The notes beneath the pieces are model-generated. The model was given only the letters and a program-made list of their open reading frames with translations. It was not told the DNA's origin and did not search any database. The position numbers were made by a program, and so were the translations under genes. From Betaproteobacteria bacterium (GTDB lineage: Bacteria > Pseudomonadota > Gammaproteobacteria > Burkholderiales > SG8-39): DNA of 34,994 bases. Shown piece after piece: positions 8,544 to 16,638 of the stretch. Where the stretch lies: the NCBI GenBank assembly GCA_004298385.1, contig SCTX01000051.1:1-34994 (forward strand), given 5' to 3'. How positions within the stretch are numbered: position 1 is the first letter of the stretch; the number at the start of each line of letters is the position of its first letter.

Positions 8544-8600
8544 GGGGGATGCGCCCCGAAGGTCTCGATCCCCCTTGAGGGGAAAGTCTCCTCGGGGGAT
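8544..8600. repeat. GC-rich palindromic repeat ahead of the bactofilin gene
   Basis: GGGGGAT (8544-8550) can pair with ATCCCCC (8568-8574) around CGCCCCGAAGGTCTCG. AAAGTCTCCTCGGGGGAT follows (8583-8600). The motifs GCCCCGAAGG, GAAGGTYTCGATCCCC and AAGTCYCCTYGGGGGAY are shared with the argC upstream gap at about 6503-6622, so these are two members of one repeat family. Confidence 0.7.
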
Positions 8601-8642
8601 ATTCCCTCGCTTTGTCAGAACCGTGATTGGGGGGGGCAGTTC

Positions 8643-9053
8643 ATGTTCCGCAAAAAGGCGAACAAGCCGCAAAACCGCATCGACAGCCTGATCGGCGCCG
8701 GCACCAGGATCGAAGGCAATATCACCTTTTCCGGCGGCCTGCGCGTCGATGGCGAGATCAAGGGCAATGTCATTGCCGCTGGGGACCAGCCGAGCACGCT
8801 GGTGGTGAGCGAGCAGGCCAGCATCGACGGCGAGATCCACGTCTCCCATCTGGTGGTGAACGGGTCCATAAACGGGCCCGTCTATTCCGCGGAATTTCTC
8901 GAACTTCAGGCCCATTCCCGCGTCAAAGGCGATGTGCAGTACAATACGCTGGAAATGCACCTCGGTGCCGTCGTGGAAGGCCGCCTGGTGCACAGTTCCA
9001 GCGTCACCGAGGGCGGCAAGACGGTGGAACTGAAGATTGCTTCGCGCAATTGA
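8643..9053 (+). CDS. Bactofilin (polymer-forming cytoskeletal protein)
   Basis: This 136-residue protein has a short basic N-terminal tail (MFRKKANKPQNR) followed by a beta-helical bactofilin core with regularly spaced repeats: IDSLIGAGTRIEGNITFSGG, LRVDGEIKGNV, ASIDGEIHVSHLVVNGSINGPV and KGDVQYNTLEM. Bactofilins polymerise without nucleotide into filaments that act on cell shape and peptidoglycan synthesis, at the inner face of the membrane. The ribosome-binding site is the G-run just before ATG 8643. The coiled-coil membrane protein lies upstream and erpA 39 bp downstream. I infer that the membrane protein and bactofilin work together from position alone. Confidence 0.93.
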   Translation: MFRKKANKPQNRIDSLIGAGTRIEGNITFSGGLRVDGEIKGNVIAAGDQPSTLVVSEQASIDGEIHVSHLVVNGSINGPVYSAEFLELQAHSRVKGDVQYNTLEMHLGAVVEGRLVHSSSVTEGGKTVELKIASRN

Positions 9054-9092
9054 GCGGGAACGTGGTGGTTAGACTATTTTAGGAGTAAAAAC

Positions 9093-9443
9093 ATGAACGC
9101 AGTAGCAGAGATGCCGGCCCCGTTGCTGTTCACCGACAATGCGGCGAACAAGGTGAAGGAGTTGATCGAGGAAGAGGGCAACAACGACCTCAAGCTGCGC
9201 GTATTCGTCAGCGGCGGCGGCTGTTCCGGCTTCCAATACGGGTTCACCTTCGACGAAGTAAAGAACGACGATGACACCGCAATGGAGAAAAACGGAGTCA
9301 CCCTGCTGATCGATGCGATGAGCTACCAGTATCTGGTCGGTGCGGAGATCGATTACCAGGAAGGACTCGAGGGCGCGCAATTCGTGATCAAGAATCCGAA
9401 CGCGACCAGCACCTGCGGCTGCGGATCGTCTTTTTCCAGCTAA
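9093..9443 (+). CDS. erpA: A-type iron-sulfur cluster insertion protein ErpA
   Basis: The 116-residue A-type carrier has the three cluster-binding cysteines in the family positions: Cys44 in [10 protein letters not shown] and Cys108/Cys110 in the C-terminal CGCGSSF. It delivers Fe-S clusters to apoproteins in the cytosol, and ErpA is needed for isoprenoid enzymes in E. coli. ATG 9093 has a very good AGGAG ribosome-binding site. The location away from an isc operon and next to bactofilin and anmK matches betaproteobacterial ErpA rather than IscA. A terminator follows at 9465-9490. Confidence 0.95.
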   Translation: MNAVAEMPAPLLFTDNAANKVKELIEEEGNNDLKLRVFVSGGGCSGFQYGFTFDEVKNDDDTAMEKNGVTLLIDAMSYQYLVGAEIDYQEGLEGAQFVIKNPNATSTCGCGSSFSS

Positions 9444-9464
9444 GGCGCGAGCCTGGCTGGTCGA

Positions 9465-9490
9465 ACGGGAGCTGCGGCTCCTGTTTTTTT
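9465..9490 (+). terminator. Rho-independent terminator of erpA
   Basis: An 8-bp stem (9465-9472 with 9477-9484, including one G-T pair) closes a TGCG tetraloop and is followed by seven T. It stands between erpA and the convergent anmK gene. Confidence 0.88.
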
Positions 9491-9515
9491 GGGGGGTGGT
9501 ACCTCAGAGGGTTGG

Positions 9516-10622
9516 CTACGCGGGGTAAATTGCCCCCAGCACGCGCCCGGCGCCGGCGCCGGTGACTGCCGGCAGGTTGCCCGGTTTGCCAGCTAGCGTT
9601 TGCTTGGCCAGCCAGGCAAAGGCGATGGCCTCAACCCAATCCGGATCTATCTCCAACGCCGCCGTGGTGGCGATGTGGCATCGGGACAGGTTCTGACGCA
9701 GGCGCTCTAGTACGCAGAGGTTGTGCGCGCCGCCGCCGCAGACATAAATTTCATCCGCTTGCGGGCAGTACTGGTCAACTGCGTCAGCGATCGAACGGGC
9801 GCTGAGCTCGGCGAGCGTGGCTTGAACGTCCCGCGGTGCCGCTTGCCCTAGCGAAAATTTTTCCAGCCAAGCGGCATTGAATAGATCCCTGCCGCAGCTT
9901 TTGGGCGGGCGCGCCGCGAAGTACGGCTCAGCCAGCATCGCCGCCAGCGGCCCGGCCAGCACCGAACCTCCGCGTGCCCAGGCACCAGCGTCGTCCTGGT
10001 CTTTGCCTAGATGCTGATGGATCCACAGATCGAGCAGCACGTTGCCCGGGCCGGTGTCGAAACCTGTGACTGCACCGCGCGCCGGCAGATCGGTCAGGTT
10101 GGCGATGCCGCCGATATTGACGATGACGCGATGTTTGGCTGCGGATCCGAACGCGGCGACGTGAAAGGCCGGAGCGAGCGGCGCGCCCTGCCCCCCGGCG
10201 GCGATGTCGCGACTGCGGAAATCCGCAACCACGCTGATGCCGGTAAGCTCGGCGAGCAGTGCCGGGTTGCAGATCTGCAAGGTGTAGCCGGCGTCCGGGC
10301 GGTGGCGGATGGTCTGACCATGGCAGCCGATGGCTTGTGCAGCGGTAGGCGCGATGCCGGCCCGATCGAACAGCGCCAATACTGCCTCGGCGTACAGCCG
10401 TGTTAGCTCATTGCCGGCCCTTGCGGCGCGATCCAGTTCGTTCGGCCCCGGCGCCTGTAGCGCGTGCAGTTCGGCCTTGAGCGGGCCGGGGAGGGGCAGA
10501 TAGGCGGTGTCGAGCACGACTGCGCGGTCGGACGCGAAATCGACCAGCGCCGCGTCCACGCCGTCCAGGCTGGTGCCCGACATCAATCCGACGAACAGGT
10601 CGCGCGCAGTCACGCGAAGCAT
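9516..10622 (-). CDS. anmK: Anhydro-N-acetylmuramic acid kinase
   Basis: The 368-residue sugar kinase phosphorylates 1,6-anhydro-MurNAc while opening the anhydro ring, giving MurNAc-6-phosphate in peptidoglycan recycling. The family signature LMSGTSLDGVDAALVDF is near the N-terminus, followed by CHGQTIRH, VADFRSRDIAAGGQGAPL, VNIGGIANLT, GFDTGPGN and YVCGGGAHN, the expected ATPase-fold motifs in order. The length matches the family. The start at 10622 sits 2 nt from an inverted repeat that contains its Shine-Dalgarno GGAG. A murein endopeptidase gene lies upstream on the same strand, so wall cleavage and wall recycling genes are adjacent. Confidence 0.95.
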   Translation of the reverse strand: MLRVTARDLFVGLMSGTSLDGVDAALVDFASDRAVVLDTAYLPLPGPLKAELHALQAPGPNELDRAARAGNELTRLYAEAVLALFDRAGIAPTAAQAIGCHGQTIRHRPDAGYTLQICNPALLAELTGISVVADFRSRDIAAGGQGAPLAPAFHVAAFGSAAKHRVIVNIGGIANLTDLPARGAVTGFDTGPGNVLLDLWIHQHLGKDQDDAGAWARGGSVLAGPLAAMLAEPYFAARPPKSCGRDLFNAAWLEKFSLGQAAPRDVQATLAELSARSIADAVDQYCPQADEIYVCGGGAHNLCVLERLRQNLSRCHIATTAALEIDPDWVEAIAFAWLAKQTLAGKPGNLPAVTGAGAGRVLGAIYPA

Positions 10623-10624
10623 GT

Positions 10625-10665
10625 GCTCCGAGGCGATTTCGGAATTATCGCAATGGCCTCGGAGC
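10625..10665 (-). promoter_or_regulatory. Inverted repeat covering the anmK ribosome-binding site
   Basis: Perfect 10-bp arms (10625-10634 and 10656-10665; GCTCCGAGGC in + orientation) enclose a 21-nt loop. In the anmK transcript the downstream arm contains GGAG, ending 3 nt before the ATG, and the upstream arm supplies its complement. It may control translation or simply be a 3' end hairpin of the upstream gene; no T-run follows. Confidence 0.6.
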
Positions 10666-10742
10666 TAGGGGAGCATGAGGGAGCGAGGAACGGGTGGGGC
10701 ACTTTCGCTACTACCTGGATCCCTTCATCTTGAAATCACTAC

Positions 10743-12059
10743 TTACTCGAGCAGTGCCAAGTTGGTATGCCTGAGCAGGTTCAGCTCTGCCGCGAGCGGC
10801 GCGGACGCCCTGCTAAATGCCGCCAACTGCGGGGCGGGGATCGGCAGCGCCGCAGGCAGCGCGACCGTGAGCGGATTGCGCACCTGGTTGTTGACGCGGA
10901 ACTCGTAATGCAGATGCGGCCCGGTTGCCCACCCGGTCTGGCCCACACGTCCGATCACGTCGCCTTGTAGCACCTTCGCGCCCTTGCGCAGGCCGCGGGC
11001 GAAACCGCTGAGGTGGGCATAGGAGGTGCTGAAGCCGCCCTGGTGCTTGAGCATGATGAAATTGCCGTAGCCGCTCTGTCTACCGATGGACTCGACCGTT
11101 CCGTCCGCGGTGGCCTTGACGTGGGTGCCGATTGGCGCCGCGTAATCGATGCCTTTGTGCGCGCGCCACTGGTGCAGGATCGGGTGAAAGCGCATGGCGA
11201 AGCCGGAAGTGATGCGGGAAAACTCGAGCGGCGAGCGTAGGAAACTCTTGCGTAGATTCTTGCCCTCGGGCGTGTAATAGCCGCCCTTGCCTTCGGCGTC
11301 CTGGAACCAGACCGCGCGGTAGCTCCTGCCCTGGTTGATGAACTCGGCGGCGAGCAAGCGTCCGGTCTTTATGGCGCGACCCTCGTGATAGAACATCTCG
11401 TAGATCACGGTGAATTTGTCGCCGCGGCGCAGGTCGCGGTGAAAATCGATATCGCCGGCAAATACGTCGGCGAGTTGGGTGGCAACATTGTCCGAGAGGC
11501 CGGCCGCGTCGGTGGCCGCAAATAGCGAACTGCGAATCTCGCCGGATTTCATCTGCTGCTGTGGCGAAAGTGAGAGCTGTTGCTCGACCGCCTTGAATTC
11601 CGCGCCCTGTTTTTCGAAGCCGATCCGCCGGCCCTTTTCGGTGATATAGCTTAGCGCGAGCAGGGTGCCGTCTTCGGTAGTACGCGCCTGCACTATGGCG
11701 CCCGGGCGCAGCAACTGCAGCGAGCGACCGGCCTTCACCCGAAGCAGGAAAGCGCGCGCTTCCTCGTCGTTCACGCCCATGCGGGCGAGCAAATCGGAAA
11801 CGGTGTCTCCGCGCCCGAAACGTTCTTCGCGCCAGAACACCTGGTTGGCGTCGGCAGGCTGCTCGGTGCGGGCGACATCGAGGTTTTCAACTACCGTTAG
11901 CGTGGGGACGAACGAGAACACGGTGTCGGGCGCGGTGCCGAAGGCGGCGACCATGCCAAAAAAAGGCAGGCTGCACAGGGTGACGATCCAGCGCAGGCGG
12001 AGTTTTGAGTCTCGCCGGCTGCCGAACTGCGCTAAAATCCGATTTTCGTATTTATTCAT
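10743..12059 (-). CDS. M23-family murein endopeptidase (MepM-like)
   Basis: The 438-residue protein has a short cytoplasmic N-terminus, a membrane anchor at about 24-44 (WIVTLCSLPFFGMVAAFG) and a periplasmic region. That region includes an OapA/LysM-like domain (FGRGDTVSDLLARMGVN), a middle domain and a C-terminal LytM/M23 domain. Zinc ligands of M23 are visible: His301 and Asp305 in AHKGID, and His382/His384 in HLHYEF. It is expected to cut peptide cross-links in peptidoglycan to allow growth. ATG 12059 (MNKYENR) was chosen; the longer in-frame extension to 12305 runs into tyrS on the other strand. It is divergent from tyrS, with a 70-bp shared promoter region. Confidence 0.92.
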   Translation of the reverse strand: MNKYENRILAQFGSRRDSKLRLRWIVTLCSLPFFGMVAAFGTAPDTVFSFVPTLTVVENLDVARTEQPADANQVFWREERFGRGDTVSDLLARMGVNDEEARAFLLRVKAGRSLQLLRPGAIVQARTTEDGTLLALSYITEKGRRIGFEKQGAEFKAVEQQLSLSPQQQMKSGEIRSSLFAATDAAGLSDNVATQLADVFAGDIDFHRDLRRGDKFTVIYEMFYHEGRAIKTGRLLAAEFINQGRSYRAVWFQDAEGKGGYYTPEGKNLRKSFLRSPLEFSRITSGFAMRFHPILHQWRAHKGIDYAAPIGTHVKATADGTVESIGRQSGYGNFIMLKHQGGFSTSYAHLSGFARGLRKGAKVLQGDVIGRVGQTGWATGPHLHYEFRVNNQVRNPLTVALPAALPIPAPQLAAFSRASAPLAAELNLLRHTNLALLE

Positions 12060-12129
12060 CCAGTTGGGCTTTTTTGGTCCGGCGCAAGTGTAGCACAGCC
12101 CCTTTCCGGCGTGCCAGATGCGGAGTGCA

Positions 12130-13335
12130 ATGACAAGCAATGCAATTGAAACCGCCCTGCGGATCATCAAACGCGGCTGCGGCGAGCTCTTGATCGAGGA
12201 AGAACTGGCTGGCAAACTTGCCGACGGCCGGCCTCTGCGCGTCAAGACCGGCTTCGACCCGACCGCGCCGGACCTGCACCTGGGGCACACCGTGCTTATC
12301 AACAAGATGCGCCAGTTCCAGGAACTGGGGCATCACGTCATGTTCCTCATTGGCGATTTCACCGGGTTGATCGGCGATCCCAGCGGCAAGAACCTGACGC
12401 GGCCGCCGCTGACGCGCGCGGAGATCGAGGCTAACGCCGCAACCTACAAGGCGCAGGTATTCAAGATTCTCGACGCGGACAAGACCGAAATCTGCTTCAA
12501 CTCGAAATGGGGCGAAGCGCTCGGCGCCGCCGGCATGATCAAACTTGCCGCGACCTCCACTGTCGCGCGCATGCTGGAGCGCGACGATTTCGGCAAGCGC
12601 TATAAGGCGAACCAGCCGATCGCGATTCACGAATTTCTCTATCCGCTGATGCAGGGTTACGACTCGGTGGCGATGCGCGCCGACATTGAACTCGGCGGCA
12701 CCGACCAGAAGTTCAACTTGCTGGTGGGACGCGAGATGCAGAAGCACTACGGCCAGCCGCCGCAATGCATTCTCACCATGCCGTTGCTCGAAGGGTTGGA
12801 CGGGGTCAACAAGATGTCGAAATCCGTAGGCAACTATGTTGGTATCAACGAGAAGCCCGAGGAGATTTTCGGCAAGCTGATGTCGATTTCCGACGAGCTG
12901 ATGTGGCGCTACATCGAACTGCTGTCGTTCGAGCCGATCGAGACGGTGGCCAAGTGGAAGAGCGAAGTGGCCGCCGGGCGCAATCCGCGCGACATCAAGG
13001 TCGCGTTCGCGCAGGAAATTGTGGCGCGTTTCCATGACCAAGCGGCGGCGGCGCGCGCGCTCTCCGATTTCGAAGCGCGCTTTCGCCAGGGAGCGTTGCC
13101 GGAGGACATGCCCGAAGTGCAGATCATGGCCGACGGCGGCGGTCTGCCGCTCGTGCAGGCGCTGAAGCAGGCGCGTTTGGCCGCGAGCACATCCGAGGCG
13201 ATACGCATGATCGAGCAAGGTGGCGTCAGACTCGATGGGGAGCGTGTCAGCGACCGCGGCCTCAAGCTCGCCAAGGGCGCAGTCGCGGTGGCGCAGGTGG
13301 GCAAGCGCAAATTCGCGCGCATCACCGTCGTTTGA
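12130..13335 (+). CDS. tyrS: Tyrosyl-tRNA synthetase
   Basis: The 401-residue class I synthetase charges tRNA-Tyr. The HIGH-type motif is HLGH at residues 50-53 inside [16 protein letters not shown], which marks the second (TyrZ-like) bacterial subtype. KMSKS is at 228-232. The C-terminal 60 residues form an S4 RNA-binding domain ([20 protein letters not shown]). ATG 12130 has GGAG four bases upstream and removes four non-conserved residues of the longer reading from 12118. The gene is divergent from the endopeptidase gene, an arrangement I associate with betaproteobacteria. A strong terminator follows. Confidence 0.97.
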   Translation: MTSNAIETALRIIKRGCGELLIEEELAGKLADGRPLRVKTGFDPTAPDLHLGHTVLINKMRQFQELGHHVMFLIGDFTGLIGDPSGKNLTRPPLTRAEIEANAATYKAQVFKILDADKTEICFNSKWGEALGAAGMIKLAATSTVARMLERDDFGKRYKANQPIAIHEFLYPLMQGYDSVAMRADIELGGTDQKFNLLVGREMQKHYGQPPQCILTMPLLEGLDGVNKMSKSVGNYVGINEKPEEIFGKLMSISDELMWRYIELLSFEPIETVAKWKSEVAAGRNPRDIKVAFAQEIVARFHDQAAAARALSDFEARFRQGALPEDMPEVQIMADGGGLPLVQALKQARLAASTSEAIRMIEQGGVRLDGERVSDRGLKLAKGAVAVAQVGKRKFARITVV

Positions 13336-13415
13336 GTGCGGTCGTTTTATTGGCAGCGGAGTGGACGTATCCCTGGTGTACCGGTTGTGACGCCAGTCGC
13401 ATCGCCGGGTAGCTA

Positions 13416-13458
13416 AAAAGCAAAAAGCCCCGGCCATCAGCCGGGGCTTTTTGCTTTT
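13416..13458. terminator. Bidirectional intrinsic terminator
   Basis: A perfect 19-bp stem (13416-13434 with 13440-13458) has a 5-nt CATCA loop, with A-runs on one side and T-runs on the other. It can end both tyrS (+) and the convergent minus-strand gene at 13475. Confidence 0.95.
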
Positions 13459-13474
13459 GGCGCCTTGGTGAGGA

Positions 13475-14032
13475 CTAGTGCAAACGCCGACGCTGCGCCG
13501 GCGTCAGGCCGCGCGGGGCGCTGGTGGCGCCGGACTGGGCGCTGCCGGTTTTCTCGGTCCAATTGCGTTCGAACAACTGGTTCACCAGCGCCGAGACTTC
13601 GCCGATCTCGGCTTCGGTGAAGTGGCGTGCCAGCATGCCGGATACATCGTCGATCATGCGGCTCTTCTGGCGCTCGTGGATGGACTCGGGCGTGGGGCCG
13701 ACGAAGACCATGCCGAATTCGTCCTGGCCGTCGTCGTGGTAATAGCTGACCTCGATTTCCACGGCCGACTCGGAATAGGGGCAAAGCGCTTGCAGCGCCT
13801 CCTCGATCAATTCGCGGAAGCCGCGGCCGACATCGCCCGTCCAGCAGATCTCCAGGGTCTTGCCCTTCGCGTCGAAGGCGATGCCGGGTTCGTCTTCGTA
13901 GACGCTCCTTGCGTCGACGAGGTTTTCCTCGTCGATATAACGCAGCCAGGGGCGTAGCGCGGCTTCAACCTGGGAAAGGGTGGCCTCGGCCCGCAGGGGG
14001 ATCGTGCCGTGTACGTGTACTTCGATGCGCAT
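13475..14032 (-). CDS. Conserved hypothetical protein (DUF6806-like)
   Basis: The protein is 185 residues and soluble, with no signal peptide or membrane helix. It begins MRIEVHVHGTIPL and contains a conserved-looking core GKTLEICWTGDVGRGFRELIEEAL followed by VEIEVSYYHDD and FGMVFVGPTPESIHERQ. The tail is rich in Ser, Arg and Gln. It resembles a betaproteobacterial family of unknown function that I recall as DUF6806; the number is not certain. ATG 14032 was chosen because GGAG sits six bases upstream; an alternative TTG at 14044 is less likely. The gene begins 20 bp after the AidB-like gene on the same strand, so it is likely its operon partner. Confidence 0.75.
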   Translation of the reverse strand: MRIEVHVHGTIPLRAEATLSQVEAALRPWLRYIDEENLVDARSVYEDEPGIAFDAKGKTLEICWTGDVGRGFRELIEEALQALCPYSESAVEIEVSYYHDDGQDEFGMVFVGPTPESIHERQKSRMIDDVSGMLARHFTEAEIGEVSALVNQLFERNWTEKTGSAQSGATSAPRGLTPAQRRRLH

Positions 14033-14051
14033 AGTGGACTCCAAGTCGCAA

Positions 14052-15800
14052 TTATACGCCGCCGCAACCGACGTCTGTCCCTAATTCCGCCGAACCGGCG
14101 CCATGGCCGCTCAGGCGGAGGGAACCCGGGGCGCCGGTTCTGCTGGGATGGCCGCCTCCGCCGAGTCTGCTGCGCGCGATGATCTCATCGCAGCGAGTGC
14201 CCCCGGGCAGTGTGCCGAAAGCGTGTCCCCAGTCTCCCTGCACGCGCGAACTGAAGAAGGCGTCGGCAGCGGCGGGCGCGGCATGCTGCGCCATTAGGCT
14301 CGCTTGCAGCGCCAGCGCTGCCATCTCGACGATGCGGCGCGCTCGCTGCTCGATACCGTCCTTCTCGGCGAGTTGCTTCTCGATCGATTTGACGAAGATC
14401 GCCAGGTGCCGGTCGCCGGCGGCGCCGGCATGGATCTCGGCAAGCAGCGCCGCGACGCTGTCGGGCTGCTTCTGCATCGAGCGCAGCACGTCGAGGCAGG
14501 CGACGTTGCCGCTGCCTTCCCAAATGCTGTTCACCGGGGCCTCGCGGTAGAACCGCGCCATTGGCGCTTCCTCGACGTAACCGTTGCCGCCCAAACATTC
14601 CATCGCCTCGAACATGAACGCGGGGTTGCGTTTGGCGAGCCAGTACTTGGCTACCGGAGTGAGGATGCGCGCGAGCAGCCGTTCCTGCGGGTCGTGCGCG
14701 GAGCGGTCCAGTGCTCGCGCCAGACGCAAGGCGAGCAGGGTCGCCGCTTCGGTCTCCAGGGCGAGATCGGCGAGCACGTTCTGCATCAGCGGCTGCTCCA
14801 CCAGTCGGCGACCGAACGCGCGGCGATGCTCACAATGGTGCAGGGCCTGATTGAGCGCGCCGCGCATCATGCCGGCAGAGGCGACAACGATATCGAAACG
14901 CGTCAGGTGCGCCATCTCGATCAAGGTGGCGATGCCGCGTCCCTCCGCGCCTATCCTGCGCGCCCAGGCGCCGTGGTATTCGATTTCGCTCGAGGCGTTG
15001 GAGCGGTTGCCGCACTTGTCCTTCAGGCGCTGGATGCGGATGCCGTTGCGGCTGCCGTCGGCAAGCGAGCGCGGCACGAAAAAGCAGGTCACGCCGGCGC
15101 CGGTGCGCGCCAGCGTGAGAAAACCATCGCTCATCGGCGCCGAGCAGAACCACTTGTGGCCTTCCAGCGCATAGGCGCCGTCATTGAGTTCGGTGGCGAC
15201 GGTCTGGTTGGCGCGCAGGTCCGAGCCACCCTGTTTCTCGGTCATGGCCATGCCGACGGTTACGGCGCTTTTTTGCGACAGATGCAGGGGGCTGGGATCA
15301 TAGGCGTCGGCGAGCAGCTTCGGCTCCCACTCGGCGGCGAGTTGCGCATCGTTGCGCATCACCTGCACTGCGGCAAAGGCCATGGTGACCGGACAGGAGG
15401 TGCCGTTCTCGGCCTGATTCCATAAATAGTTGAGCGCCGCGCGCGCGACAAAGGCGCCGTCGCGCCTCGCTTTCCAGGCGACGGAATGCAGCCCGGCGCC
15501 GAAGGCGAGCGCCATCAATTCGTAATAGGCCGGGTGGTAGTCGACGGCGTCGATGCGCTCGCCAAAGCGATCATGCGTACGCAGTTGCGGCAGATGGCGG
15601 TTGGCCTGGTCGGCGAGCAATTGCATGCGCTCGCTGCCCACCATTTCGCCCAGTCGCTGCGCCCGCTCATCAATCCAAGCCCCGCCTTCGCGCTCCACCG
15701 CCGCGCGCAGGATCGCGTCTTGCTCCCAGGCGTTGTAGCCGGCGAGCAGGGGCGGCTGGTTGCTTGATTGGTCCAATGGCACCGTGGCACGATCGTTCAT
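14052..15800 (-). CDS. AidB-type acyl-CoA dehydrogenase family flavoprotein
   Basis: The 582-residue protein matches the AidB branch of the acyl-CoA dehydrogenase superfamily. Visible signatures are NQPPLLAGYN at the N-terminus, GMAMTEKQGGSDLRAN (FAD contact), GHKWFCSAPMSDGFLTLAR, RLKDKCGNRSNASSEIEY, ECLGGNGYVEEAP with downstream SIWEGSGNV, and an arginine-rich C-terminal region. E. coli AidB is induced in the Ada alkylation response, binds DNA and carries FAD. The start is ATG 15800 (MNDRATV) with AGGGA upstream; the extension to 15893 looks non-conserved. After the usual end (LPGG, DEIIARS) a glycine/serine-rich tail of about 35 residues is unusual. It is divergent from the SET gene. Confidence 0.85.
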   Translation of the reverse strand: MNDRATVPLDQSSNQPPLLAGYNAWEQDAILRAAVEREGGAWIDERAQRLGEMVGSERMQLLADQANRHLPQLRTHDRFGERIDAVDYHPAYYELMALAFGAGLHSVAWKARRDGAFVARAALNYLWNQAENGTSCPVTMAFAAVQVMRNDAQLAAEWEPKLLADAYDPSPLHLSQKSAVTVGMAMTEKQGGSDLRANQTVATELNDGAYALEGHKWFCSAPMSDGFLTLARTGAGVTCFFVPRSLADGSRNGIRIQRLKDKCGNRSNASSEIEYHGAWARRIGAEGRGIATLIEMAHLTRFDIVVASAGMMRGALNQALHHCEHRRAFGRRLVEQPLMQNVLADLALETEAATLLALRLARALDRSAHDPQERLLARILTPVAKYWLAKRNPAFMFEAMECLGGNGYVEEAPMARFYREAPVNSIWEGSGNVACLDVLRSMQKQPDSVAALLAEIHAGAAGDRHLAIFVKSIEKQLAEKDGIEQRARRIVEMAALALQASLMAQHAAPAAADAFFSSRVQGDWGHAFGTLPGGTRCDEIIARSRLGGGGHPSRTGAPGSLRLSGHGAGSAELGTDVGCGGV

Positions 15801-15940
15801 GACAGATTCCCTGGAATTTTCAAATATGATCTTCCGTACTTCCGACTCAAAGTCTACAGTGAAGAGGAGGGAAAAGCAGCCACCCCGCTGCAAAATGATC
15901 TAAAATCGCAGCCCTGCTTACAACACACTTCGCGAGATCA

Positions 15941-16417
15941 ATGGCTACCAGAAAGAGCAAGCCGCGCCGCCGTTTCGTCGTGCGCAATTCTGGCATACAT
16001 GGCAAAGGCGTATTCGCCACCACCCGTATCCCGTCCGGCACCCGTCTGATCGAGTACAAGGGCGAGCGCCTGACAGAGGCGCAGACGGACAAGCGCTACG
16101 CGAAAGACGACAACCCGCATACGTTCCTGTTTGCGCTCGACGACGGCATGGTGATCGATGCCACCAGCGGGGGCAACAGCGCCCGCTGGATCAACCACAG
16201 CTGCGCGCCCAATTGCGAAGCGGTGGATGATGAGGACCGCATCTACATCGAGACGCTGCGCGCGATCCGCCCGGGCGAGGAGCTCTGCTACGACTACCGC
16301 ATCGAACTCGAGGAAAGGCATACGCCGGAACTGAAGCGGCTATATCAGTGCCGCTGCGGCGCGCGTCGTTGCAAGGGCACCATACTTAACGTCAAGAAGA
16401 AGAAAAAGAAAAGCTGA
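15941..16417 (+). CDS. SET-domain protein-lysine methyltransferase
   Basis: The 158-residue protein consists almost entirely of a SET domain. Motifs seen are GIHGKGVFA (18-26, SAM site), NHSCAPN (85-91, the knotted active-site segment), GEELCYDY with catalytic Tyr117/Tyr119 (112-119), and a post-SET zinc cluster CxCG (137-140) plus Cys144. Such enzymes transfer methyl from SAM to lysine side chains. In bacteria the substrates are mostly unknown. The chain ends in six consecutive lysines and a serine, which could bind nucleic acid or be a self-methylation site (inference). The gene is divergent from the AidB-like gene across 140 bp and stands alone on this strand. Confidence 0.92.
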   Translation: MATRKSKPRRRFVVRNSGIHGKGVFATTRIPSGTRLIEYKGERLTEAQTDKRYAKDDNPHTFLFALDDGMVIDATSGGNSARWINHSCAPNCEAVDDEDRIYIETLRAIRPGEELCYDYRIELEERHTPELKRLYQCRCGARRCKGTILNVKKKKKKS

Positions 16418-16558
16418 GGTCAGGGGGCGGCATGGAGCGACTGAACCGACTGAGCGCGAGTGAAACCGCCCGGCGCTTAGCCACGCGCGTGCCCTGAGCG
16501 TCGCCGATTGGATGCAGCAAGGTATCGCCCGGGGCTGACATGCGCATGCCGCAGAGGA

Positions 16559-16597
16559 CGCGGAGGACATTGTTTTTCTTTTTCCGCATCCTCCGCG
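16559..16597. repeat. Inverted repeat with T-rich loop
   Basis: CGCGGAGGA (16559-16567) and TCCTCCGCG (16589-16597) form a perfect 9-bp stem around a 21-nt loop containing TTTTTCTTTTT. The repeat sits between the convergent SET and PA2778-like genes. The sequence GCAGAGGACGCGGAGGAC looks like a dispersed hairpin family rather than a standard terminator, because the T-run lies in the loop. The rest of the 16418-16638 gap holds nothing recognisable. Confidence 0.7.
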
Positions 16598-16638
16598 GTG
16601 ACAACCAAGGGTAGCTGTGACCTCCACCGAGCTAAGGC

